Source: Romboutsia lituseburensis (GTDB taxonomy: Bacteria; Bacillota; Clostridia; Peptostreptococcales; Peptostreptococcaceae). Taken from it: 64,000 nt of DNA. The notes below the pieces were generated by a model, which worked only from the letters and a program-made list of their open reading frames with translations, searched no databases and was not told the DNA's origin. The DNA lies in contig NZ_JANQBQ010000001.1 of assembly GCF_024723825.1 (NCBI RefSeq), positions 2,418,001-2,482,000 on the forward strand, read 5' to 3'. Both the position numbers and the translations under genes were made by a program. Position 1 is the first letter of the stretch. Every line of letters begins with the position of its first letter. Positions 14,930 through 30,810 of the stretch are shown piece after piece.

Positions 14930-15018
14930 GCCGAAGTGGCGGAACTGGCAGACGCACAGGACTTAAAATCCTGCGGGACTTACCTCTCGTACCGGTTCGA
15001 TTCCGGTCTTCGGCACCA
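14930..15018 (+). tRNA. tRNA-Leu(TAA), block 1
   Basis: Class II tRNA, anticodon TAA (14964-14966), acceptor GCCGAAG/CTTCGGC, encoded CCA. The array begins here. Confidence 0.96.
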
Positions 15019-15028
15019 TTAACACCAT

Positions 15029-15104
<76 letters not shown>

Positions 15105-15110
15105 TTATAT

Positions 15111-15185
15111 GGCCCATTGGTCAAGCGGTCAAGACACCGCCCTTTCACGGCGGTAACAGGGGTTCGATTCCCCTATGGGTCACCA
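15111..15185 (+). tRNA. tRNA-Glu(TTC), block 1
   Basis: Anticodon loop CTTTCAC with TTC; acceptor GGCCCAT/ATGGGTC; CCA encoded. Confidence 0.95.
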
Positions 15186-15194
15186 ATTAAATAT

Positions 15195-15268
15195 GCGGGT
15201 GTAGCTCAATGGTAGAGTTCCGGCCTTCCAAGCCGGCTGTGAGGGTTCGATCCCCTTCACCCGCTCCA
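15195..15268 (+). tRNA. tRNA-Gly(TCC), block 1
   Basis: Anticodon TCC in loop CTTCCAA; acceptor GCGGGTG/CACCCGC; 74 nt with CCA. Confidence 0.95.
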
Positions 15269-15280
15269 GATTAAATTTAT

Positions 15281-15356
15281 GGGACTATAGCTCAGCTGGG
15301 AGAGCACCTGCCTTACAAGCAGGGGGTCACAGGTTCGAGCCCTGTTAGTCCCACCA
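15281..15356 (+). tRNA. tRNA-Val(TAC), block 1
   Basis: Anticodon TAC in loop CTTACAA; acceptor GGGACTA/TAGTCCC. A third Val gene at 18705 differs by a compensated acceptor pair. Confidence 0.95.
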
Positions 15357-15363
15357 TATATGC

Positions 15364-15440
15364 GGCCTGGTAGTTCAGCTGGTTAGAATGCCAGCCTGTC
15401 ACGCTGGAGGTCGAGGGTTCGAGTCCCTTCCAGGTCGCCA
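15364..15440 (+). tRNA. tRNA-Asp(GTC), block 1
   Basis: Anticodon GTC in loop CTGTCAC; acceptor GGCCTGG/CCAGGTC; G discriminator typical of Asp. Confidence 0.95.
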
Positions 15441-15456
15441 ACTTAATTAAATACGC

Positions 15457-15532
15457 GGGAATATGGCTCAGTTGGTAGAGCAATTGACTGTTAATCAATG
15501 GGTCACAGGTTCGAGTCCTGTTATTCCCGCCA
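15457..15532 (+). tRNA. tRNA-Asn(GTT), block 1
   Basis: Anticodon GTT in loop CTGTTAA; acceptor GGGAATA/TATTCCC; G discriminator. Confidence 0.95.
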
Positions 15533-15536
15533 ATAT

Positions 15537-15611
15537 GCTAGTGTGGCTCAACGGTAGAGCAGCTGACTTGTAATCAGCAGGTTGTAGGTTCGATTCCTAT
15601 CACTAGCTCCA
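15537..15611 (+). tRNA. tRNA-Thr(TGT), block 1
   Basis: Anticodon TGT in loop CTTGTAA; acceptor GCTAGTG/CACTAGC. Confidence 0.95.
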
Positions 15612-15616
15612 TACAC

Positions 15617-15701
15617 GGAGGATTTCCCGAGCGGCCAAAGGGGGCAGACTGTAAATCTGTTAGCAGTGCTTTCGGTGGTTCGAATCCACCATCCTCCACC
15701 A
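15617..15701 (+). tRNA. tRNA-Tyr(GTA), block 1
   Basis: Class II tRNA with long variable arm; anticodon GTA in loop CTGTAAA; 85 nt with CCA. Confidence 0.95.
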
Positions 15702-15713
15702 AAAATAAAGAAT

Positions 15714-15798
15714 GCGGATGTGGCGGAATTGGCAGACGCACCAGACTTAGGATCTGGCGCTTTACGGCGTGGGGGTTCGACTCCCTTCATCCGCACCA
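15714..15798 (+). tRNA. tRNA-Leu(TAG), block 1
   Basis: Class II tRNA; anticodon TAG in loop CTTAGGA; acceptor GCGGATG/CATCCGC. Confidence 0.95.
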
Positions 15799-15813
15799 CT
15801 TTATATCACTGAT

Positions 15814-15888
15814 GCGGGAATAGTTCAGTGGTAGAGCGCAACCTTGCCAAGGTTGAAGTCGCGAGTTCGAATCTCGTTTCCCGCTCCA
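15814..15888 (+). tRNA. tRNA-Gly(GCC), only in block 1
   Basis: Anticodon GCC in loop TTGCCAA; acceptor GCGGGAA/TTCCCGC. The corresponding place in block 2 lacks this gene (88-base difference). Confidence 0.95.
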
Positions 15889-15902
15889 AAACAAAACAAT
15901 GT

Positions 15903-15979
<77 letters not shown>

Positions 15980-15988
15980 CATTTACAT

Positions 15989-16064
15989 AGGGAATTCGCC
16001 AAGTCGGTAAGGCATAGCACTTTGACTGCTACATGCGTAGGTTCGAGTCCTGCATTCCCTGCCA
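15989..16064 (+). tRNA. tRNA-Gln(TTG), block 1
   Basis: Anticodon TTG in loop CTTTGAC; acceptor AGGGAAT/ATTCCCT with A1-T72, a weak first pair as usual for Gln. Confidence 0.95.
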
Positions 16065-16069
16065 AATAT

Positions 16070-16145
16070 GATCCATTAGCTCAGTCGGTAGAGCACCTGA
16101 CTTTTAATCAGGGTGTCCCGCGTTCGAGTCGCGGATGGATCACCA
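16070..16145 (+). tRNA. tRNA-Lys(TTT), block 1
   Basis: Anticodon TTT in loop CTTTTAA; acceptor GATCCAT/ATGGATC. Further copies at 17820 and 18429. Confidence 0.95.
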
Positions 16146-16150
16146 ATTAC

Positions 16151-16239
<89 letters not shown>

Positions 16240-16242
16240 AAT

Positions 16243-16318
16243 GCCCAGATAGCTCAGTCGGTAGAGCAAGGGACTGAAAATCCCTGTGTCGATGGTTCGA
16301 TTCCATTTCTGGGCACCA
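16243..16318 (+). tRNA. tRNA-Phe(GAA), block 1
   Basis: Anticodon GAA in loop CTGAAAA; acceptor GCCCAGA/TCTGGGC. Confidence 0.95.
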
Positions 16319-16327
16319 ATAAAATGT

Positions 16328-16404
16328 GGCGGTATAGCTTAGTTGGCTAGAGCGTTCGGTTCATACCCGAAAGGTCACAGGTTCGACTCCTGTTACCGCT
16401 ACCA
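16328..16404 (+). tRNA. tRNA-Met(CAT), elongator, block 1
   Basis: Anticodon CAT in loop TTCATAC; acceptor GGCGGTA/TACCGCT with a G-U first pair. It lacks the initiator features of the fMet gene. Confidence 0.9.
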
Positions 16405-16413
16405 AATTAATGT

Positions 16414-16490
16414 GGACCATTAGCTCAGTTGGTTAGAGCGCCCGGCTCATAACCGGTAGGTCTGGGGTTCGAGTCCCTGATGGTCCACCA
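16414..16490 (+). tRNA. tRNA-Ile2(CAT, lysidine type), block 1
   Basis: Genomic anticodon CAT, but the body (GGACCAT acceptor, CCGGCTCATAACCGG anticodon arm) matches Firmicutes tRNA-Ile2, in which TilS modifies C34 to lysidine to read AUA. Identity is inferred by resemblance. Confidence 0.8.
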
Positions 16491-16506
16491 CGTTAATTTA
16501 AAAGTT

Positions 16507-16583
16507 CGAGGTGTAGCGCAGTTTGGTAGCGCACCTGGTTTGGGACCAGGGGGCCGGGGGTTCGAGTCCCTTCACCTCGACCA
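16507..16583 (+). tRNA. tRNA-Pro(TGG), block 1
   Basis: Anticodon TGG in loop TTTGGGA; acceptor CGAGGTG/CACCTCG. It matches the CCA specifier of the proS T-box. Confidence 0.95.
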
Positions 16584-16594
16584 ATATAAAATAT

Positions 16595-16672
16595 GGTGGG
16601 TATAGCTCAGTTGGTTAGAGCGCCAGATTGTGGCTCTGGAGGTCGTGAGTTCGACTCTCATTATCCACCCCA
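16595..16672 (+). tRNA. tRNA-His(GTG), block 1
   Basis: Anticodon GTG in loop TTGTGGC. An encoded extra G at position -1 faces C73, the His identity pair. Confidence 0.95.
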
Positions 16673-16681
16673 TTAAAATAA

Positions 16682-16755
16682 GGCGACATAGCCAAGTGGT
16701 AAGGCAGTGGACTGCAACTCCTTGATCCCCAGTTCGAATCTGGGTGTCGCCTCCA
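16682..16755 (+). tRNA. tRNA-Cys(GCA), block 1
   Basis: Anticodon GCA in loop CTGCAAC; acceptor GGCGACA/TGTCGCC. Last gene of block 1. Confidence 0.95.
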
Positions 16756-16767
16756 CTAAAATTAAAT

Positions 16768-16856
16768 GCCGAAGTGGCGGAACTGGCAGACGCACAGGAC
16801 TTAAAATCCTGCGGGACTTACCTCTCGTACCGGTTCGATTCCGGTCTTCGGCACCA
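16768..16856 (+). tRNA. tRNA-Leu(TAA), block 2
   Basis: Same sequence as the gene at 14930, 1838 bases downstream. Block 2 starts here. Confidence 0.96.
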
Positions 16857-16866
16857 TTAACACCAT

Positions 16867-16942
<76 letters not shown>

Positions 16943-16948
16943 TTATAT

Positions 16949-17023
16949 GGCCCATTGGTCAAGCGGTCAAGACACCGCCCTTTCACGGCGGTAACAGGGG
17001 TTCGATTCCCCTATGGGTCACCA
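16949..17023 (+). tRNA. tRNA-Glu(TTC), block 2
   Basis: Copy of 15111-15185. Confidence 0.95.
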
Positions 17024-17032
17024 ATTAAATAT

Positions 17033-17106
17033 GCGGGTGTAGCTCAATGGTAGAGTTCCGGCCTTCCAAGCCGGCTGTGAGGGTTCGATCCCCTTCACCC
17101 GCTCCA
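17033..17106 (+). tRNA. tRNA-Gly(TCC), block 2
   Basis: Copy of 15195-15268. Confidence 0.95.
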
Positions 17107-17118
17107 GATTAAATTTAT

Positions 17119-17194
17119 GGGACTATAGCTCAGCTGGGAGAGCACCTGCCTTACAAGCAGGGGGTCACAGGTTCGAGCCCTGTTAGTCCCACCA
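17119..17194 (+). tRNA. tRNA-Val(TAC), block 2
   Basis: Copy of 15281-15356. Confidence 0.95.
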
Positions 17195-17201
17195 TATATG
17201 C

Positions 17202-17278
17202 GGCCTGGTAGTTCAGCTGGTTAGAATGCCAGCCTGTCACGCTGGAGGTCGAGGGTTCGAGTCCCTTCCAGGTCGCCA
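17202..17278 (+). tRNA. tRNA-Asp(GTC), block 2
   Basis: Copy of 15364-15440. Confidence 0.95.
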
Positions 17279-17294
17279 ACTTAATTAAATACGC

Positions 17295-17370
17295 GGGAAT
17301 ATGGCTCAGTTGGTAGAGCAATTGACTGTTAATCAATGGGTCACAGGTTCGAGTCCTGTTATTCCCGCCA
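17295..17370 (+). tRNA. tRNA-Asn(GTT), block 2
   Basis: Copy of 15457-15532. Confidence 0.95.
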
Positions 17371-17374
17371 ATAT

Positions 17375-17449
17375 GCTAGTGTGGCTCAACGGTAGAGCAG
17401 CTGACTTGTAATCAGCAGGTTGTAGGTTCGATTCCTATCACTAGCTCCA
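17375..17449 (+). tRNA. tRNA-Thr(TGT), block 2
   Basis: Copy of 15537-15611. Confidence 0.95.
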
Positions 17450-17454
17450 TACAC

Positions 17455-17539
17455 GGAGGATTTCCCGAGCGGCCAAAGGGGGCAGACTGTAAATCTGTTA
17501 GCAGTGCTTTCGGTGGTTCGAATCCACCATCCTCCACCA
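17455..17539 (+). tRNA. tRNA-Tyr(GTA), block 2
   Basis: Copy of 15617-15701. Confidence 0.95.
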
Positions 17540-17551
17540 AAAATAAAGAAT

Positions 17552-17636
17552 GCGGATGTGGCGGAATTGGCAGACGCACCAGACTTAGGATCTGGCGCTT
17601 TACGGCGTGGGGGTTCGACTCCCTTCATCCGCACCA
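17552..17636 (+). tRNA. tRNA-Leu(TAG), block 2
   Basis: Copy of 15714-15798. The next gene is Arg, not Gly(GCC) as in block 1. Confidence 0.95.
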
Positions 17637-17652
17637 CTTTATAAAACAATGT

Positions 17653-17729
<77 letters not shown>

Positions 17730-17738
17730 CATTTACAT

Positions 17739-17814
17739 AGGGAATTCGCCAAGTCGGTAAGGCATAGCACTTTGACTGCTACATGCGTAGGTTCGAGTCC
17801 TGCATTCCCTGCCA
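17739..17814 (+). tRNA. tRNA-Gln(TTG), block 2
   Basis: Copy of 15989-16064. Confidence 0.95.
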
Positions 17815-17819
17815 AATAT

Positions 17820-17895
17820 GATCCATTAGCTCAGTCGGTAGAGCACCTGACTTTTAATCAGGGTGTCCCGCGTTCGAGTCGCGGATGGATCACCA
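17820..17895 (+). tRNA. tRNA-Lys(TTT), block 2
   Basis: Copy of 16070-16145. Confidence 0.95.
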
Positions 17896-17900
17896 ATTAC

Positions 17901-17989
<89 letters not shown>

Positions 17990-17992
17990 AAT

Positions 17993-18068
17993 GCCCAGAT
18001 AGCTCAGTCGGTAGAGCAAGGGACTGAAAATCCCTGTGTCGATGGTTCGATTCCATTTCTGGGCACCA
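17993..18068 (+). tRNA. tRNA-Phe(GAA), block 2
   Basis: Copy of 16243-16318. Confidence 0.95.
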
Positions 18069-18077
18069 ATAAAATGT

Positions 18078-18154
18078 GGCGGTATAGCTTAGTTGGCTAG
18101 AGCGTTCGGTTCATACCCGAAAGGTCACAGGTTCGACTCCTGTTACCGCTACCA
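18078..18154 (+). tRNA. tRNA-Met(CAT), elongator, block 2
   Basis: Copy of 16328-16404. Confidence 0.9.
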
Positions 18155-18163
18155 AATTAATGT

Positions 18164-18240
18164 GGACCATTAGCTCAGTTGGTTAGAGCGCCCGGCTCAT
18201 AACCGGTAGGTCTGGGGTTCGAGTCCCTGATGGTCCACCA
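18164..18240 (+). tRNA. tRNA-Ile2(CAT, lysidine type), block 2
   Basis: Copy of 16414-16490. Confidence 0.8.
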
Positions 18241-18256
18241 CGTTAATTTAAAAGTT

Positions 18257-18333
18257 CGAGGTGTAGCGCAGTTTGGTAGCGCACCTGGTTTGGGACCAGG
18301 GGGCCGGGGGTTCGAGTCCCTTCACCTCGACCA
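18257..18333 (+). tRNA. tRNA-Pro(TGG), block 2
   Basis: Copy of 16507-16583. Confidence 0.95.
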
Positions 18334-18344
18334 ATATAAAATAT

Positions 18345-18422
18345 GGTGGGTATAGCTCAGTTGGTTAGAGCGCCAGATTGTGGCTCTGGAGGTCGTGAGT
18401 TCGACTCTCATTATCCACCCCA
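18345..18422 (+). tRNA. tRNA-His(GTG), block 2
   Basis: Copy of 16595-16672. After it the two blocks diverge in gene order. Confidence 0.95.
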
Positions 18423-18428
18423 TAAAGT

Positions 18429-18504
18429 GATCCATTAGCTCAGTCGGTAGAGCACCTGACTTTTAATCAGGGTGTCCCGCGTTCGAGTCGCGGATGGATC
18501 ACCA
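18429..18504 (+). tRNA. tRNA-Lys(TTT), third copy
   Basis: Same mature sequence as the Lys genes at 16070 and 17820, placed between His and Cys in block 2 only, with different flanks. Confidence 0.95.
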
Positions 18505-18525
18505 TTTTATTATAATTTAAAATAA

Positions 18526-18599
18526 GGCGACATAGCCAAGTGGTAAGGCAGTGGACTGCAACTCCTTGATCCCCAGTTCGAATCTGGGTGTCGCCTCCA
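18526..18599 (+). tRNA. tRNA-Cys(GCA), block 2
   Basis: Copy of 16682-16755, separated from His by the extra Lys gene. Confidence 0.95.
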
Positions 18600-18607
18600 T
18601 AAAATGT

Positions 18608-18684
18608 GCGCCCATAGCTCAACTGGATAGAGTGTCTGACTACGAATCAGAAGGTTAGGGGTTCGAGTCCCTTTGGGCGCACCA
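18608..18684 (+). tRNA. tRNA-Arg(ACG)
   Basis: Anticodon ACG in loop CTACGAA; acceptor GCGCCCA/TGGGCGC. A34 is the expected target of TadA (gene at 3843). Present once, after block 2. Confidence 0.95.
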
Positions 18685-18704
18685 TACAAATAAATGCTAA
18701 ATGC

Positions 18705-18780
18705 GGGATTATAGCTCAGCTGGGAGAGCACCTGCCTTACAAGCAGGGGGTCACAGGTTCGAGCCCTGTTAATCCCACCA
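18705..18780 (+). tRNA. tRNA-Val(TAC), variant copy
   Basis: Like the Val genes at 15281 and 17119, but the acceptor is GGGATTA/TAATCCC: a C-G pair replaced by T-A on both strands. Last tRNA of the array. Confidence 0.95.
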
Positions 18781-18782
18781 GT

Positions 18783-18814
18783 AACCTCTAGTGATATTCA
18801 CTAGAGGTTTTTTA
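18783..18814 (+). terminator. tRNA array terminator
   Basis: Twelve-base-pair perfect stem AACCTCTAGTGA / TCACTAGAGGTT, loop TAT, T run. I see no terminator inside the array, so the 5S and 44 tRNAs probably form one long precursor. Confidence 0.92.
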
Positions 18815-18954
18815 TATGTAATATTTGATAAGTTTATATTTTTATAATGAAATTTATTTAATAAAGTATTTATTAAATTTACATAAAATGGTATATTGAT
18901 TTTAGAAAATGTCAAAATTCTTAATAAATATGAAAATTATTAGGGAGGATGATT

Positions 18955-19209
18955 ATGTCTAAAATAAATAAAATAATAAATAAAGAGAAAGATAAACAAA
19001 AACTTATAAAGGAAATAAATAGAGCTAAACTAGATGTAGAAACTGCAGAACACTTTTTTCAAATTGTAAGTGACCCAGAGTTGGTAGATGTAGCTATCTA
19101 TGAACTAGAAGCGAAAAAATCCAGATATAGATATTTAATAAAGGTGGCTAAAGATAAAGGGATAAAGAAAACTTTACAAGAGTCATTAATAGAGGCATTG
19201 GCTAAATAG
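18955..19209 (+). CDS. DUF2508 (YaaL-like) family protein
   Basis: About 84-residue, highly charged, helical protein resembling the DUF2508/YaaL family, which in many Firmicutes lies just after recR; its function is unknown. The typical features are LIKEINRAKLDVETAEHFF and VDVAIYELEAKKSRYRYLIK. ATG at 18955 is chosen because GGGAGG (18943-18948) leaves six bases before it; the in-frame ATG at 18949 would touch the ribosome binding site. It has no membrane segment. The next gene starts 17 bases downstream, so the two are likely one operon. Its usual neighbour recR is at 6912. Confidence 0.85.
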   Translation: MSKINKIINKEKDKQKLIKEINRAKLDVETAEHFFQIVSDPELVDVAIYELEAKKSRYRYLIKVAKDKGIKKTLQESLIEALAK

Positions 19210-19226
19210 ATTAAGGAGAGAATAGT

Positions 19227-19640
19227 ATGTATATAGTTTTCGGAAATGAAATAATAGATAGTAGTGAAATAAAAGATATGATAGAGTCTAATAGTAATTT
19301 TAAAGTAGATAAAGATATGACTAAAGGAACAAAGAGAGAAGATGCACTAGCATATCAAATAAGTATAAGTATAGATGAATTAAATCAAATAATAAAAGAA
19401 GAGTATGAAATAGAAGAATTAGAAAGTGAAGATTTATTTGATGAATATATGACTTTATCTGATGAATTAGCAATGGAATTAGAAGAATTGATGCCAGAAG
19501 AGGTAATAATGAATGCTAGAGCATATAAATGGGATAACTCAGAAGATAGAATAAGGGTTATTATAGCAATGGCTCATAGTGAACTAGGTGAGCTTAAGGT
19601 ATCAGATTTAACTAAGAGATTACTTTCGCAAGTAGACTAG
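19227..19640 (+). CDS. acidic hypothetical protein
   Basis: 137 residues, not recognised. Strongly acidic in the middle (IIKEEYEIEELESEDLFDEYM and ELAMELEELMPEE), with no signal peptide, membrane helix or cysteine. Soluble and probably alpha-helical at the centre; the end (RVIIAMAHSELGELKVSDLTKRLLSQV) looks like a compact helical hairpin. A good ribosome binding site (AAGGAGAG) precedes the ATG, and it follows the DUF2508 gene closely. In several relatives the gene after yaaL is the SigK-processing inhibitor bofA, but this protein has no membrane segments and is not BofA. Confidence 0.75.
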   Translation: MYIVFGNEIIDSSEIKDMIESNSNFKVDKDMTKGTKREDALAYQISISIDELNQIIKEEYEIEELESEDLFDEYMTLSDELAMELEELMPEEVIMNARAYKWDNSEDRIRVIIAMAHSELGELKVSDLTKRLLSQVD

Positions 19641-19653
19641 GAATAAATAATAT

Positions 19654-19730
19654 AAATTGATTATATTTAAAAATTATGTAAAATTGATTATATTAATGAA
19701 AAAATGAATAAAATAATCAATTTTACATAA
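19654..19730. repeat. direct and inverted repeat after the DUF2508 operon
   Basis: AAATTGATTATATT occurs at 19654 and again at 19681. A perfect 17-base inverted repeat (19674-19690 with 19714-19730) overlaps it, with a 23-base loop. No T tract follows, so it is not a standard terminator, although it could block read-through into the rRNA operon. Confidence 0.7.
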
Positions 19731-19812
19731 TATAATATTGTTGATTAAAGTGAGTATTTTAGCTAGATGCAATAATTTCTTTAAATAAATAAAAAAAATA
19801 TACAAAAAAGTA

Positions 19813-19966
19813 TTGACGATATATTATAAAGATGATATAGTATTACTTGTCCTTAAGAAAAGGGCAAACAAGAAAAAATAACTTAAGAAAAAGTTAACAA
19901 AGTAAAAAAACTTTGATAAACTAAGGAAGTTGTTAGAAAATGAACTTTGAAAATTAAACAGTAGGT
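19813..19966 (+). promoter_or_regulatory. rRNA operon 2 control region
   Basis: P1 is TTGACG (19813-19818), N17, TATAGT (19836-19841). P2 is TTAACA (19894-19899), N17, TAAACT (19917-19922). The P1 5' hairpin is TTGTCC/GGGCAA. boxA lies at 19941 and the 16S processing arm at 19950-19966. The P2 -35 is weaker here than in operons 1 and 3. Confidence 0.85.
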
Positions 19967-20060
19967 TAATTTATAGAAACAAATATAATTCTTTATAGAA
20001 TTAAACACAAACAACCAAGCCAGATATTCAGATAATGATTAGCTGAGCAATGGACAACTT

Positions 20061-21573
<1,513 letters not shown>

Positions 21574-21802
21574 TTACCTACTGTTTAATTTTGAGGGTTC
21601 ATTCCTCAAAATTAGTACTTAATTGTACTTTAGTACTTTGAAAACTGTATAACATTTAGTGATATGACATCATTTTATATATGAAGAAGATAACTTCTAA
21701 AAATATCATCGACAAGAAAAGTCTTTAAAATTACAAACTTTAAGCACTGGAATAAACTGAGTGAATACGAAGTTTGTTCAGTAGCGATAACTTTTAATAA
21801 CT

Positions 21803-24702
<2,900 letters not shown>

Positions 24703-24710
24703 AATAAATG

Positions 24711-24783
24711 TTTGAGCAACGGATATGACTGAAGCGAGAGCGAAGGAATATCGTTGGCGACATGAATGAAATGAATTTTCATC
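24711..24783 (+). other. 73-base alternative 23S-5S spacer element
   Basis: Replaces a 6-base sequence found in the first two operons. It contains an inverted repeat (GCAACGGATAT with ATATCGTTGGC) enclosing GAAGCGAGAGCGAAGG. The same element is at 30190-30262. Function unknown. Confidence 0.8.
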
Positions 24784-24832
24784 TCTAAATGATATACAGT
24801 TTTCAGAGTATTAACTCTAAAAAATAAAGATT

Positions 24833-24950
<118 letters not shown>

Positions 24951-24973
24951 AATCTTTTTTTATGTCTAAATTT

Positions 24974-25003
24974 AAGCTTGGATAATTTATCCTGGCTTTT
25001 TTT
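24974..25003 (+). terminator. rRNA operon 2 terminator
   Basis: AAGCTTGGATA pairs with TATCCTGGCTT (one mismatch), followed by a T run. Confidence 0.8.
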
Positions 25004-25290
25004 ATGTGTTTAAATTTTTTATATAAGGTAATTAATAATAATGAAGATAAAAATTAATCAAATAGAGCAGATGTGATATGTAAAAAATTCTATTAAACTA
25101 ACAAAAAATCTAATTTTTAATAAATAAAATATTAAATTAAATAAATATAATAAAATATGTATAGAAAAAATGAAATGAGTATATAGCATACATACAGCTT
25201 GTATATAATGTTAATAACTATAAAAAAGCTGTTTATATACTTTAAAAAAATAAATTTATTTATTAAAATACTAAAAAAAAATAAGAAAAA
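25004..25290. other. AT-rich gap between rRNA operons 2 and 3
   Basis: No open frame with a ribosome binding site, RNA gene or recognisable remnant. It ends at the operon 3 promoters. Confidence 0.6.
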
Positions 25291-25293
25291 GTA

Positions 25294-25446
25294 TTGACGA
25301 TATTATTTTAAGATGGTATAGTTATACTTGTCCTTAAGAAAAGGGTAAACAAGAAAAAACAACTTGAAAAAGTAGTTGACAAATAATGAAATATTTGTTA
25401 AACTAAGGAAGTTGAAAAAATGAACTTTGAAAATTAAACAGTAGGT
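25294..25446 (+). promoter_or_regulatory. rRNA operon 3 control region
   Basis: P1 is TTGACG (25294-25299), N17, TATAGT (25317-25322). P2 is TTGACA (25376-25381), N17, TAAACT (25399-25404). The 5' hairpin is TTGTCC/GGGTAA. boxA is at 25421 and the 16S processing arm at 25430-25446. The segment between P2 and boxA is a few bases shorter than in operons 1 and 2. Confidence 0.85.
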
Positions 25447-25539
25447 TAATTTATAGAAACAAAATAATTCTTTATAGAATTAAACACAAACAACCAAGCC
25501 AGATATTCAGATAATGATTAGCTGAGCGATGGACAACTT

Positions 25540-27052
<1,513 letters not shown>

Positions 27053-27281
27053 TTACCTACTGTTTAATTTTGAGGGTTCATTCCTCAAAATTAGTACTTA
27101 ATTGTACTTTAGTACTTTGAAAACTGTATAACATTTAGTGATATGACATCATTTTATATATGAAGAAGATAACTTCTAAAAATATCATCGACAAGAAAAG
27201 TCTTTAAAATTACAAACTTTAAGCACTGGAATAAACTGAGTGAATACGAAGTTTGTTCAGTAGCGATAACTTTTAATAACT

Positions 27282-30181
<2,900 letters not shown>

Positions 30182-30189
30182 AATAAATG

Positions 30190-30262
30190 TTTGAGCAACG
30201 GATATGACTGAAGCGAGAGCGAAGGAATATCGTTGGCGACATGAATGAAATGAATTTTCATC
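30190..30262 (+). other. 73-base alternative 23S-5S spacer element, second copy
   Basis: Same sequence as 24711-24783, in the same position after the 23S. Confidence 0.8.
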
Positions 30263-30311
30263 TCTAAATGATATACAGTTTTCAGAGTATTAACTCTAAA
30301 AAATAAAGATT

Positions 30312-30429
<118 letters not shown>

Positions 30430-30470
30430 AATCTTTTTTATTTTATAAAAAATAGAAAATTTGTAAGCAG

Positions 30471-30505
30471 AAAAGAGCTGTATCTAAAAGATATTAGCTC
30501 TTTTT
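30471..30505 (+). terminator. rRNA operon 3 terminator
   Basis: AAAAGAGCT pairs with AGCTCTTTT, with inner TATCT/GATA pairing, then a T run. Confidence 0.82.
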
Positions 30506-30744
30506 ATTTTAAAAAAATAGTCATCATATTATTATATAATTCATAGGATATTAAGTGGAAAAATTTATAGAAAATAATATTAAAAACATTAAGATGTATT
30601 ATAAAAAATAATTTTTATATAAAAAAATAATTAATTAGCTGAAAAACGCCTTAATTTAAGTGAGGTGATTTTTGAATATATATATTCTTTTTAATTTGTT
30701 TTTACAAATTTATCTTATTTATTAAGAAACTTAACTAAATGTAT
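30506..30744. other. AT-rich gap upstream of pyc
   Basis: No gene seen. Contains a perfect 14-base palindrome GAATATATATATTC at 30674-30687 of unknown meaning. Confidence 0.5.
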
Positions 30745-30772
30745 TTGAAATTAAAGTAAATTAGTCTATAAT
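30745..30772 (+). promoter_or_regulatory. probable promoter of pyc
   Basis: TTGAAA (30745-30750), 16-base spacer, perfect TATAAT (30767-30772), about 40 bases before the pyc start. Confidence 0.65.
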
Positions 30773-30810
30773 CTTTAATATTAAAAGAATTAAGGGGGAA
30801 GATTGAGATT

